Positions 53,546-62,489 of a stretch of DNA of 64,000 nt are shown piece after piece. The number at the start of each line of letters is the position of its first letter. Within the stretch, counting starts at the first letter, position 1. A program made the translations under genes and the position numbers. The notes under the pieces were generated by a model. That model saw only the letters and a program-made list of their open reading frames with translations, ran no database searches and was not told where the DNA came from. Origin of the DNA: Algoriphagus iocasae (GTDB taxonomy: Bacteria > Bacteroidota > Bacteroidia > Cytophagales > Cyclobacteriaceae); the NCBI RefSeq assembly GCF_014206875.1, contig NZ_JACIJO010000001.1:992001-1056000 (forward strand). Reading direction: 5' to 3'.

Positions 53546-54175
53546 ATGATAATCATCCTAAACAGTTTGGAAAACAATGATTTACTAACCATTCTTAAAA
53601 AAAGGAAATCAATTTTCATCCTGTTGCTTGCCATAAGTTTGATTGCCTGTGAATCAGAAATCAAAAAAGAGGAAAACCTCGATAATCTTCAAAAGGATGA
53701 ACTTAATTCTGAGGTCGATTTTCATGAATTTATGGATTTGGTTTTGGATCAATTCGGAAGAAATTATGGAGATAAAATCCTTTACATTGAATATAAACCA
53801 ATTGAAAAGCCTATTCCCAGGCGTTTTAAATCATTCATTTTGGGTAAGCAAGAGTTGAGTGAGGATGAAAAAAGTTTAGCGATTCAACTTATTGAAAATG
53901 GAGGAACCGCATTCGAATTCGACCAGGAAAACCTGAACAAAGAAAGCCGATTGATTCTTTCCAATTCCGAAAAAGAGGGTAATGAAAATGTTAAATATGT
54001 TTTCAAGTCTTTTCTAGGCAACAAAAATGGAGATATGGTGATTTCGACCTTAGGCATCTTTTTGAATAACGAATCATACAACGGTAAAACCGCAGGAGAG
54101 GAGTTAATTGTGTTTTTTAAAAAAGAAAATGGGGAATGGAAGATCTCCAACCATTTTACAACGATTGAATATTAA
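53546..54175 (+). CDS. Putative lipoprotein
   Basis: 209 residues with an internal-looking signal (KRKSIFILLLAISLIAC, Cys at about 35), so the real start may be later, for example the TTG at 53567. The mature part is soluble and has ELIVFFKKENGEWKISNHFTTIEY at the end. No known domain is recognised. Confidence 0.68.
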   Translation: MIIILNSLENNDLLTILKKRKSIFILLLAISLIACESEIKKEENLDNLQKDELNSEVDFHEFMDLVLDQFGRNYGDKILYIEYKPIEKPIPRRFKSFILGKQELSEDEKSLAIQLIENGGTAFEFDQENLNKESRLILSNSEKEGNENVKYVFKSFLGNKNGDMVISTLGIFLNNESYNGKTAGEELIVFFKKENGEWKISNHFTTIEY

Positions 54176-54295
54176 GAACTCAAAATAAAGCTGGAACAAA
54201 GCTTTCAATAATTTTCTCAAACCGAAGATTTGGCCGATTAAAACTACCTTCTTTCTTTTCTAAATTGTGGTTTTAAACCCAATTAGTAACAATCG

Positions 54296-54997
54296 ATGGA
54301 TACTATAAAATCTCAGGAAGGATGGAAGGAAATCGAACCAGGAATTTTTTCTGTTTTGGACAATTTTTCCGGATCGGCCTATGACCAAAAGGCAGCTATG
54401 TATGAAAAATTGGTTTCGTCTAAGCTGTATAATAAAATTATTTGGGGGACTTCCCCGGACGATTACAAGGAGTTCGGCAAAAAAGGGATTTTTTCAGAAA
54501 ATGGCTCATTACTGGATGTGGGTTGTGGAGGTTTAATTCAGACAGCAGCAATATATTCCCAGACCAAAAGACCTTGTACTTTGGTCGATAGCTCAATTGA
54601 AATGCTGAAAATCGCGAAAGGAAGATTGATAGAACAAACAGGAAAATTGCGTGATTCTATCCAATTATTGCAAGCCGATGCCTTCAATTTACCTTTTGCT
54701 GAAAATTGTTTTGACACAGTTTGCAGCTTCGGAATGATCCATCTTTTTGATAACAAGCAAGAGTATGTTCAGGAATTGTTGCGCGTTCTTAAAGTAGGAG
54801 GAACCTTTTATTTCAGCACAATGATCACACATCGGTGGATCAGCAAGCTGTATATGCAGCAGCTTCGAAAATTGAATGAGTTTGGGGAATTATGTTCAGA
54901 AAAGGAGATTTTGGCACTTTTCAAAGAAGAGAAATCAAGAATAAAAAGCTATCGGAAAGGGAGTATGTTATTTATCGAAGGGGAAAAAATAAGATAG
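54296..54997 (+). CDS. Class I SAM-dependent methyltransferase
   Basis: 233 residues with the Rossmann-fold methyltransferase motifs: SLLDVGCGGLIQTAA (motif I), VDSSIEMLKIAKGRL (motif II), ADAFNLPFAENCFDTVCSFGMIHLF (motif III) and VLKVGGTFYFSTM. It transfers a methyl group from SAM to an unknown substrate. It is cytosolic and on its own. Confidence 0.9.
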   Translation: MDTIKSQEGWKEIEPGIFSVLDNFSGSAYDQKAAMYEKLVSSKLYNKIIWGTSPDDYKEFGKKGIFSENGSLLDVGCGGLIQTAAIYSQTKRPCTLVDSSIEMLKIAKGRLIEQTGKLRDSIQLLQADAFNLPFAENCFDTVCSFGMIHLFDNKQEYVQELLRVLKVGGTFYFSTMITHRWISKLYMQQLRKLNEFGELCSEKEILALFKEEKSRIKSYRKGSMLFIEGEKIR

Positions 54998-55133
54998 ATT
55001 TCATTTCATTTTTCTTTACAATTGGAATTTACCTAAGTCATTGATTTTATATAAATTAGTAAGCTTTCAAAGTTGATGTCGTCGGTTTTTCAAGAAAGCC
55101 TCTATTTATATCCTAACCTTAAAATTAATTCGC

Positions 55134-55595
55134 ATGGCAAGTGAAATGATCGTTGAGAAATCTGTGGTGATTGATCAACCAATAGATGTTGTTTTTGATT
55201 ACCTGAGGTTTTCTAAAAACATGGATCAATATAGTGTTTGGAACATGAAAGATCCTTACAAAAAAGCTGACTATTATGGGACTGATGGGACAGTTGGATT
55301 TGTGTACAAATGGGATAGTAAAGACAAAAGTGTAGGAGCAGGAGAACAGAAAATCACGAAGTTAGTCCAAAATGAACGGATCGAATACGAGATGAAATTT
55401 GAACGCCCGATGAAAAATACCGGGACTTCAAAATTTATACTTTCCGAAGTGAATGACAAGCAGACCATGGTGTCCTGGGACTTCAGAGGGCCTACCAAGT
55501 TTCCGATGAGTTTATTGAAAGGAATTTTTCAAAAAATGCTGGGCAAAGATCTGATGATGAGCTTGGAAAATCTTAAAAAGAGACTGGAACATTAA
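55134..55595 (+). CDS. SRPBCC family protein
   Basis: 153 residues of the polyketide cyclase / START-like fold: EKSVVIDQPIDVVFDYLRFSKNMDQYSVW at the start, then the usual beta-sheet and C-terminal helix (SLENLKKRLEH). It sits 10 bp before a DUF1801 gene on the same strand. The ligand is unknown. It is not obviously related to the cassette-borne SRPBCC gene. Confidence 0.87.
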   Translation: MASEMIVEKSVVIDQPIDVVFDYLRFSKNMDQYSVWNMKDPYKKADYYGTDGTVGFVYKWDSKDKSVGAGEQKITKLVQNERIEYEMKFERPMKNTGTSKFILSEVNDKQTMVSWDFRGPTKFPMSLLKGIFQKMLGKDLMMSLENLKKRLEH

Positions 55596-55604
55596 ACTTT
55601 TAAA

Positions 55605-56036
55605 ATGGCACAAAAAAATAAAACTGTAGAAACAGAAATCTCCGTGTCTGATTTCATAGACTCCTTTGTTTCCAGTGAATCAAAGAAAGCGGATGCCTAC
55701 CAACTCATAGAACTGATGAAGCAATGGTCAGGCTTCGAAGCAAAAATGTGGGGGCCAAGTATCATTGGTTTTGGCACCCATCATTACAAATATGAAAGTG
55801 GCCATGAAGGAGACATGCCCTTGATTGCATTTTCACCTAGAAAAGCAGCTTTTTCTTTATATATCTATACTAATCCTGAGGAAAGTAAATCACTCTTGGC
55901 AGAGCTTGGGAAATATAAAATGGGAAAAGCCTGTATTTATGTGAATAAGCTTGCCGACATCGATTTGGAAGTTTTGGAGAAGCTTTGCAAAGCTGCAATT
56001 GAATATTTAAAAAATTACCCTAATTCAGTTTGTTGA
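55605..56036 (+). CDS. DUF1801 domain protein
   Basis: 143 residues of the YdhG/DUF1801 fold (VSDFIDSFVSSESKKADAYQLIELMKQWSGFEAKMWGPSIIGFG and SPRKAAFSLYIY). It is likely co-transcribed with the SRPBCC gene 9 bp upstream. The biochemical role of the family is unknown. Confidence 0.9.
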   Translation: MAQKNKTVETEISVSDFIDSFVSSESKKADAYQLIELMKQWSGFEAKMWGPSIIGFGTHHYKYESGHEGDMPLIAFSPRKAAFSLYIYTNPEESKSLLAELGKYKMGKACIYVNKLADIDLEVLEKLCKAAIEYLKNYPNSVC

Positions 56037-56084
56037 AAATCCATACGATCATTTTCCTCTTCATCTACTTATTTTTCTACCAAT

Positions 56085-56477
56085 ATGAATCCAGCAATTC
56101 TAGCATATCACCAAAAGCAAACAGAGGAAGACCAAAAGATCTGTGAAAAATTGGCACAAATCATTTTGGAGGAATTAAGCGAAGCTGAAAATAAGATATG
56201 GCATTCGCATCCCGTTTGGTTTTTAGAAGGAAATCCTATCGTTGGCTATAGCAAGGAGAAAATAGGAATCCGGCTGATGTTTTGGAGTGGGGCAGATTTT
56301 GAAGATGACAGGTTGAAGCCTGGAACCGGTAAATTTAAAGATGCTTCTATTTTTTATAATTTTGTGGAGGAAATAGAAGAAATGGACTTGAGAAATTGGC
56401 TAAAGAAATCCCGGGAGATTCAATGGGATTACAAAAACATAGTAAAAAAGAAAGGCCTTTTGGAGAGGCTAAAGTAA
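56085..56477 (+). CDS. DUF1801 domain protein
   Basis: 130 residues with the same fold as the previous gene (EELSEAENKIWHSHPVWFLEGNPIVGYSKEK; LMFWSGADFED). The C-terminal ends LKKSREIQWDYKNIVKKKGLLERLK. It is probably part of the same run of small genes. The pair may have arisen by old duplication, but identity is low. Confidence 0.85.
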   Translation: MNPAILAYHQKQTEEDQKICEKLAQIILEELSEAENKIWHSHPVWFLEGNPIVGYSKEKIGIRLMFWSGADFEDDRLKPGTGKFKDASIFYNFVEEIEEMDLRNWLKKSREIQWDYKNIVKKKGLLERLK

Positions 56478-56498
56478 AATTGATAGATAGAATTAGGC

Positions 56499-56864
56499 AT
56501 GAATACGACACCAGAACACGACGAAAAAATAGCTAAAATAACTTTTGGGTCGGTGTACCCACATTATGTAACCAAAGTGGAAAAGAAAGGCAGGACCAAA
56601 GAGGAATTGCATCAGGTGATTGAGTGGTTGACCGGATTTGACGAGAAAAAAATTCAGGAATTGATTACTGCTAAAGTGACATTTTCCCAATTCTTTTCTG
56701 AAGCAAATCTGAATCGAAATGCCAGCCTGATCAAAGGAGTCATTTGTGGGTATCGCATCGAGGATATTGAAACTCCCTTGACGCAGCAAGTCAGATATTT
56801 GGATAAACTAGTTGATGAATTGGCCAAAGGCAGGAAGATGGAAAAGATTTTAAGGGAAGGGTAA
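56499..56864 (+). CDS. DUF2200 domain protein
   Basis: 121 residues covering a DUF2200 domain: KIAKITFGSVYPHYVTKVEKKGRTKEELHQVIEWLTGF and FFSEANLNRNASLIKGVICGYR(I). It is soluble and is present in many bacteria without a known function. The gene converges on the molybdenum hydroxylase subunit, with two bases between the stop codons. Confidence 0.92.
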   Translation: MNTTPEHDEKIAKITFGSVYPHYVTKVEKKGRTKEELHQVIEWLTGFDEKKIQELITAKVTFSQFFSEANLNRNASLIKGVICGYRIEDIETPLTQQVRYLDKLVDELAKGRKMEKILREG

Positions 56865-56866
56865 TT

Positions 56867-59089
56867 TCACCCCAAAACCTTTTCTGACGTAATCGGAAGG
56901 TCATAAACTCGTTTTCCAACTGCCTGATAAACTGCATTGGCAATGGCCGCACCAGTAGGAGGCATGGAGACTTCTCCGCCTCCTTCTGCTTTTTCTTCAG
57001 GCCGGTCGATCATATGCACTTCGACTTCTGGAATATCTGGGAATCGGAATATCGGGTAATCATACCAATCTTGGCTGCTGATCGCGTCGGAGGTAAAATT
57101 TACCTGCTCCATCAAAGTCCAGCTTGCAGCCTGAATCATTCCTCCTTCGAATTGATTTTTGATGCCATCCAGATTGATGATTTGGCCTACATCTCCAACT
57201 CCCCACATTTTTTGAATGACTACCTTCCCACTTTTTGGATCCACATTTACTTTGGCAGCGACAGTGCAATAAGCCGTATTGTTTTTATATCGAGAGAAAG
57301 CAAATCCAATTCCTTCTCCCTCCTTCAGAGTTTCAGCTTGAGTGAGTTCTTTAATCTTCTTCAGAGTTGCAATTGCTCTTTCATCCTGTAAATGCGCTAT
57401 CCTGAAATCGATCGGATCTTTTCCAGCTTTGCTGGCAAGTTCATCCATAAAAGATTCTATCGCAAAGATATTGGCATAAGAGCCAAGGCTCCTTAAAGAA
57501 GAAATCCGCAATGGACCATCAAAAAAATGAGCATTAACCTGCAAGTTTGGAATCGGATAATAAGGATCAGCATTTCTATGACCTCCTCCCAAATAGCCCC
57601 TGCCTCTCAATTGAACAGGGTTTTCCAAATATCGTGCATCAATTAATGTGGCGGGATCTGAGTCAGGTCGCATGCTGTGCGAGTCTGTCCAGATATCAGA
57701 TTTCCATGCTGAAATCTTTCCGCTTTTATCCAAACTAGCTTCCATTTCCATAATCATGGCTGTGCCATAGGGTTCCCATGTATGTTCATCCTGTCGGGAC
57801 CATTGAACTCTGACGTGTTTTCCTGGGTATTCCAAAGCTAAAATGGCAGCATCAGCGGAAGCATCATCAGCCGTGCTATGGCCGAAACATCCAGCTCCAG
57901 GCACTGAAATCACATGGATCTTATTTTCATCCATTTTTAGCATGGCTGACAAAGCTCTCCGCATAGGGTAGATTCCTTGACTATGAGACCAAACATGTAG
58001 GATTTCACCGTCATATAAGGCGATTCCACAGGCTGGACCGATAGATCCATGCATCAAATAGGGCTTAGTATATCTTGCTTTAAATGTTTTGTTTTCTGCT
58101 GAAATCGAATCGAAATCTCCATCGTTTCGGATACTTTGTGGAGCTTCTGCAATAGATTTTAAATGATCAAAGAGATCTTTTTCAGAAGATAAAGCTGTTT
58201 CAACTTCCCATTTTGCAGTTCGATTTAGATAATTTACCGCTTTGACAGCTTGGTATTCCCGCTCTGTTATTACGCCAACAAAACTTCCATTGACATGGGT
58301 TTTAAGAACGCCTGCAACTGCAGTAGAAAGTCCAGAAAAGTCAATGCTTCCTAATTTAGCTTTGTAACTAGGTGGTCTCAAAACTCGGGCATGCACCATT
58401 CCCGGAAACCTCAAATCCTGGATATAAACTTCCTCGCCACGGACCATTTTTGGAATATCTTTTCTAGGAATCAGCTTTCCAACATATCGATATCCTGAAC
58501 TTACTTTTACCGGAATGGGCTTGGTGACTTCCATGTCAATTTGCGCTCCATTCAAAATTTCAGCAAAATTCAGACTCTGATTCCCGGTTTTGGTTTTCAC
58601 CATTCCATCATAGAAAATCAAATTTTCAACCGGAGTATTTAATTTCTCGCTGGTCATTTCCAGCAGTTTTTGTCTGGCCGTGGCAGCGGCATATCGGACA
58701 GACATCGCACTATTCGGCACTGAACCACTTCCTGCCGTATATCCTTCATCAGGGGTGACACCGGTTTCTGCCAAGTGAACGTCAACCTGATCTAATTCCA
58801 AATCCAATTCTTCGGCAGCAACTTGACAAATCGCCATTCGGATTCCCTGTCCTAATTCCACCTTTCCTGAATAAATCAAAACCCTTCCATCTTCCAGCAC
58901 TTGAAGCCAGGCATTGACTGCACTTGCATTTCGCATGCTGCCTGGAAGATTTCCATCAAAGTTTTCTCTGGCGGTTATTTTTTGTTCTTGCTCCGCAAAG
59001 CAGGAACTCAGCAAAGGGAAACCTACACTGATGTAGCCAATGTTTCTTAGGAATTTTCTTCTCGAAGTATTAGGTAGCTCAATCATCAT
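56867..59089 (-). CDS. Molybdopterin-binding subunit of an IorB-type hydroxylase
   Basis: 740 residues of the xanthine dehydrogenase/isoquinoline 1-oxidoreductase beta family. The N-terminus has a twin-arginine signal (SRRKFLRN) followed by a lipobox-like LLSSC, so export by Tat and lipid anchoring are both suggested. Molybdenum-cofactor motifs include GKVELGQGIRMAICQVAAEELD and SVPGAGCFGHSTADDASADAAI, with GGGEVSMPPTGAAIANAV near the end. It pairs with the 2Fe-2S subunit gene, 1 bp upstream of it. Oxidised substrate unknown; often N-heterocycles or aldehydes. Confidence 0.92.
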   Translation of the reverse strand: MMIELPNTSRRKFLRNIGYISVGFPLLSSCFAEQEQKITARENFDGNLPGSMRNASAVNAWLQVLEDGRVLIYSGKVELGQGIRMAICQVAAEELDLELDQVDVHLAETGVTPDEGYTAGSGSVPNSAMSVRYAAATARQKLLEMTSEKLNTPVENLIFYDGMVKTKTGNQSLNFAEILNGAQIDMEVTKPIPVKVSSGYRYVGKLIPRKDIPKMVRGEEVYIQDLRFPGMVHARVLRPPSYKAKLGSIDFSGLSTAVAGVLKTHVNGSFVGVITEREYQAVKAVNYLNRTAKWEVETALSSEKDLFDHLKSIAEAPQSIRNDGDFDSISAENKTFKARYTKPYLMHGSIGPACGIALYDGEILHVWSHSQGIYPMRRALSAMLKMDENKIHVISVPGAGCFGHSTADDASADAAILALEYPGKHVRVQWSRQDEHTWEPYGTAMIMEMEASLDKSGKISAWKSDIWTDSHSMRPDSDPATLIDARYLENPVQLRGRGYLGGGHRNADPYYPIPNLQVNAHFFDGPLRISSLRSLGSYANIFAIESFMDELASKAGKDPIDFRIAHLQDERAIATLKKIKELTQAETLKEGEGIGFAFSRYKNNTAYCTVAAKVNVDPKSGKVVIQKMWGVGDVGQIINLDGIKNQFEGGMIQAASWTLMEQVNFTSDAISSQDWYDYPIFRFPDIPEVEVHMIDRPEEKAEGGGEVSMPPTGAAIANAVYQAVGKRVYDLPITSEKVLG

Positions 59090-59090
59090 T

Positions 59091-59555
59091 TTATAGGTTC
59101 TTTGCAGCTCTTTCCACCGCTTTGATTATTCTGCTTTGAGCACTACAGCGACATAGATTTAATTCTAATCCAGCTTTAATTTCAGCAAGTGTGGGATTGG
59201 GATTTTCCTGAAGCAAGCTTACCGAAGCCATGACCATTCCATTTAGACAGTAGCCACATTGAGCTGCTTGTTCTTCAATAAATGCTTCTTGTACAGGGTG
59301 GAGATTTCCGTTTCGATCTGCCAATCCTTCCAAAGTGGTGATTTTAGAATCTCTTACTGCTGCGATTGGAGTAGTGCAGGAAGTTTCTGCGACTCCATCG
59401 ACTAAGACCATGCAAGCTCCGCACTGAGATAATCCACAGCCGAATTTAGGGCCATTCAGTTCCAGATAATCACGAAGTACATAAAGCAAAGGCGTGTCAG
59501 ACTCAGTTTCTACGGTCTTTTGTGAGCCATTGATTTGGAGATTGTATTTGGGCAT
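59091..59555 (-). CDS. 2Fe-2S subunit of an IorA-type hydroxylase
   Basis: 154 residues from the ATG at 59555 (a TTG two codons earlier is less likely). Two [2Fe-2S] clusters are indicated: the plant-type pattern CGLSQCGACMVLVDG and then CGYCLNGMVM plus CRCSAQSRIIKAV in the helical domain. It passes electrons from the molybdenum subunit. No cytochrome c or other electron-acceptor gene is adjacent, so the acceptor is unknown. Confidence 0.94.
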   Translation of the reverse strand: MPKYNLQINGSQKTVETESDTPLLYVLRDYLELNGPKFGCGLSQCGACMVLVDGVAETSCTTPIAAVRDSKITTLEGLADRNGNLHPVQEAFIEEQAAQCGYCLNGMVMASVSLLQENPNPTLAEIKAGLELNLCRCSAQSRIIKAVERAAKNL

Positions 59556-59733
59556 GGTCAAAACTGTTAAATACCAAGATAAGAAATTGGACTTTAGAAT
59601 AGGAAAGAATCCTTATAAACGGCTGGTAGAAATTGATTTCTGGCACTTTTTGGACGATCCAAGAAAGTGCTGTAATTAGTTATCTGATCTTTTAAATATA
59701 TTCATTAAAGAATTGTTTGATTATTTGATTGTT

Positions 59734-60111
59734 ATGAAAATCAAAATTTTGAATGTCTTGCTAATTATTAGTTCGCTCTTTGGCTATTTGGAGTGGGGGG
59801 AGGGCCAACATTCTTTTTTATTCCAAATAGAGGCTGAGCTATTTCAAAAAATAGTTTCTGAACCAAGCTCAGTCATTCATCCTTTTACTGTGATTCCCTC
59901 GATAGGACAATTGCTGTTGTTAATAACTGTATTTCAGAAAAAGCCGAATAAAATTCTCACCTATATAGGAATAGGTTCTTTAGGATTATTACTTGGATTT
60001 ATGACCTTGATTGGGATTATAGGAAAAAATCCGAAAATCTTTTTTTCTACGATTCCATTTTTAGTCTTTGCTTTGATGGTCATTTTCAACTTTAAGAAAA
60101 ATGAGTTTTGA
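59734..60111 (+). CDS. Small multi-spanning membrane protein
   Basis: 125 residues from the ATG at 59734 with four hydrophobic helices (about 5-25, 50-70, 77-97 and 100-118). No named domain. It is isolated between the IorA-type gene and the fucosidase. Confidence 0.68.
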   Translation: MKIKILNVLLIISSLFGYLEWGEGQHSFLFQIEAELFQKIVSEPSSVIHPFTVIPSIGQLLLLITVFQKKPNKILTYIGIGSLGLLLGFMTLIGIIGKNPKIFFSTIPFLVFALMVIFNFKKNEF

Positions 60112-60316
60112 GAAATCTCTATTGGTTTTAATAATATTTGGACAGGAATTCAAGAATAAAAAAAATTCAATTTGGGCCCTCTTATAAGCTTTAATGATAG
60201 TATTTTACTTTTTTTGGAGAAATAATAAATTAGGGTTTGCGCCCTAAATCAATCTATTTTACCTTTAGCTGTTGTTAAAAGCACAAGATGTTTCATTTCA
60301 ATTTTCATTAGAATTT

Positions 60317-61756
60317 ATGTTTTCCAAAATCCTTTGGACATGGGTGATACTCATCGCCTTTGCTTTTGGAGCGCAAGCTCAAAATACCATCCATCCGACC
60401 TCATCTGAATACGAATATCCCACAGACCCAAAAGTGGTTGAAAAATTAGAACACTGGCGAGATCAGAAATTCGGGATTCTAATTCATTGGGGGATTTATG
60501 CAGTCCCTGGAATCGTTGAGTCTTGGAGTATTGTCAATGAAGATTGGATCAACCGAAGAGACACTACTCAAAGCTATGAGGATTATAAAAAGTGGTATTG
60601 GGGATTGAGCGAGAAGTTTAATCCACAGGGATTTGACCCAACTCAGTGGGCAGATGCAGCTGCTAAAGCAGGCATGAAATACGTGGTTTTTACCACCAAG
60701 CACCATGATGGATTCAACATGTTTGATACCCAGTTTACGGATTATAAAATTTCAAATGGCCCTTTCAAAAACAACCCGAAAGCCGATGTCGCGAAATATG
60801 TCTTTGATGCATTCAGAGATAAGAACATGATGATCGGAGCCTATTACTCCAAACCGGATTGGCATTCTCAGTATTTTTGGTGGGATTATCGGGCAACTCC
60901 TGACCGAAATGTTAATTATGATATTCGAAAACACCCTTGGAGATGGAATCAGTTTGTGAAATTCACTCATAATCAGCTGAATGAAATCACTTCCAACTAT
61001 GGAGCTATTGACATTCTTTGGCTGGATGGCGGCTGGGTTCGTCCTCTGGAAACAGTCAATGAGGAAGTGTTAAGCTGGGGAGCTCCGATTCCTGAATTCA
61101 GTCAGGAAATCGACATGCCTAAAGTAGCCGAAATGGTAAGAGAGAATCAGGAAGGAATTCTGATTGTAGATAGAACAGTGCATGGTCCTTTTGAAAATTA
61201 TAGAACTCCAGAGCAGGGAATTCCGGCAGAGATGTCTCCAGATCCTTGGGAAAGCTGCATCACATTAGGAGGTGCTTGGGGTTATGTGCCAAATGATAAA
61301 TTCAAGCCATCCCGAAAAGTCATCCATTTGTTGATTGAAATTGTAGCAAAAGGAGGGAATTTATTGTTGGGTGTTGGGCCGACCGCCGATGGTCTTTTCT
61401 TGCCTGAGCAAGTTTCAAGATTGGAAGAAATCGGAGCGTGGCTGGATGTAAATGGAGAAGGAATTTATAACACCAGAGCGATCGAAACTTTCAAAGATGG
61501 AAAGCTTTACTTCACAAAAGGCAAAGCAAATGAGTTGTTTGCAATTTTGCCATTGGAAGAAGGAGAGCAGCTTGAGTCAAGCATTTCATTCGAAGTGAAT
61601 GATCCAAAAAAAGGAAGTAAAATCACGGTTTTGGGAGAAAGCCAATCTCTAAAATGGAAATCCGAAAATGGAAAGACCGTAGTTTCAATTCCAAAAAATC
61701 TTCAGAAAAAGCTTTCTGGAGGGGCGGCAATTGTCTTGAAATACGAAGGAAATTAA
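60317..61756 (+). CDS. Alpha-L-fucosidase (GH29)
   Basis: 479 residues from the ATG at 60317, which gives a signal peptide (cleavage after GAQAQ). The GH29 pattern is clear: FGILIHWGIYAVPGI, MKYVVFTTKHHDGFNMFDT, and the nucleophile Asp237 in DILWLDGGWV. A beta-sandwich region follows. It removes terminal L-fucose from glycans, probably in the periplasm. No other fucose genes or Sus pair lie beside it. Confidence 0.94.
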   Translation: MFSKILWTWVILIAFAFGAQAQNTIHPTSSEYEYPTDPKVVEKLEHWRDQKFGILIHWGIYAVPGIVESWSIVNEDWINRRDTTQSYEDYKKWYWGLSEKFNPQGFDPTQWADAAAKAGMKYVVFTTKHHDGFNMFDTQFTDYKISNGPFKNNPKADVAKYVFDAFRDKNMMIGAYYSKPDWHSQYFWWDYRATPDRNVNYDIRKHPWRWNQFVKFTHNQLNEITSNYGAIDILWLDGGWVRPLETVNEEVLSWGAPIPEFSQEIDMPKVAEMVRENQEGILIVDRTVHGPFENYRTPEQGIPAEMSPDPWESCITLGGAWGYVPNDKFKPSRKVIHLLIEIVAKGGNLLLGVGPTADGLFLPEQVSRLEEIGAWLDVNGEGIYNTRAIETFKDGKLYFTKGKANELFAILPLEEGEQLESSISFEVNDPKKGSKITVLGESQSLKWKSENGKTVVSIPKNLQKKLSGGAAIVLKYEGN

Positions 61757-61783
61757 AAGGAGATTTAGATAATATCATTTTTG

Positions 61784-61820
61784 AATAGTCAGTCAGGTTT
61801 ATTTGGCTGACTATTTTTTT
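61784..61820 (+). terminator. Rho-independent terminator after the fucosidase gene
   Basis: AATAGTCAG (61784-61792) and CTGACTATT (61807-61815) form a perfect 9-bp stem with a 14-nt loop, then a run of T to 61820. It starts 28 bp after the stop codon. Confidence 0.88.
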
Positions 61821-61871
61821 ATCTTGATCTCCGATTTCATAAATCGATGTTTCATTTTTACTAGTTTCCCA

Positions 61872-62450
61872 ATGAACCCAAAAGTTGATTTCTTTTTCGA
61901 AAAACCTTCCCAATGGCGAAAGGAGTATTTGCTTTTAAGGTCTATTATTCTTGATTGTGGATTGATTGAAGAGTTAAAATGGGGAGTGCCTTGCTACACT
62001 TTTCGAGGAAGCAATGTGGTCTTAATTCATGGTTTCAAAGAATATTGTGCGATCCTCTTTCATAAAGGAGCTCTTCTAAAAGATCCAGAGGGGATTTTGA
62101 TCCAACAAACCAAAAATGTCCAAGCCGCTAGGCAGATGAGGTTTACAGAATTGAAAGAAATTCAAGACCTAAAAGCTTCCATAAAAGCATATGTTTTTGA
62201 AGCGATCGAAGTAGAAAAAGCAGGATTAAAAGTTGAACTGAAAGAAACCTCTGAATTTCCAATGGTTGATGAACTCAAGGCCAGATTGGAGAATGATTCT
62301 GAATTGAAAAAAGCGTTTGAAAGTCTAACTCCGGGAAGACAAAGAGGATATTTACTCTATTTTTCGCAAGCTAAACAAGCTAAAACCAGAGAATCAAGAA
62401 TTGAAAAATATATCCCTAAAATTTTTGAAGGAAAAGGCCTTCAAGATTAG
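61872..62450 (+). CDS. DUF1801/YdeI-type protein
   Basis: 192 residues from the ATG at 61872 (an upstream frame is not protein-like). The first part is DUF1801-like (FFEKPSQWRKEYLLLRSIILDCGLIEELKWGVPCYTFRG), and the C-terminal part (ELKKAFESLTPGRQRGYLLYFSQAKQAKTRESRIEKYIPKI) is the YdeI/OmpD-associated helical domain. YdeI-like proteins are tied to stress and peptide resistance in some bacteria. The function here is unproven. Confidence 0.9.
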   Translation: MNPKVDFFFEKPSQWRKEYLLLRSIILDCGLIEELKWGVPCYTFRGSNVVLIHGFKEYCAILFHKGALLKDPEGILIQQTKNVQAARQMRFTELKEIQDLKASIKAYVFEAIEVEKAGLKVELKETSEFPMVDELKARLENDSELKKAFESLTPGRQRGYLLYFSQAKQAKTRESRIEKYIPKIFEGKGLQD

Positions 62451-62489
62451 AAATGATCTTAAAACCTAAATTGAACAAACCCGAAATCG

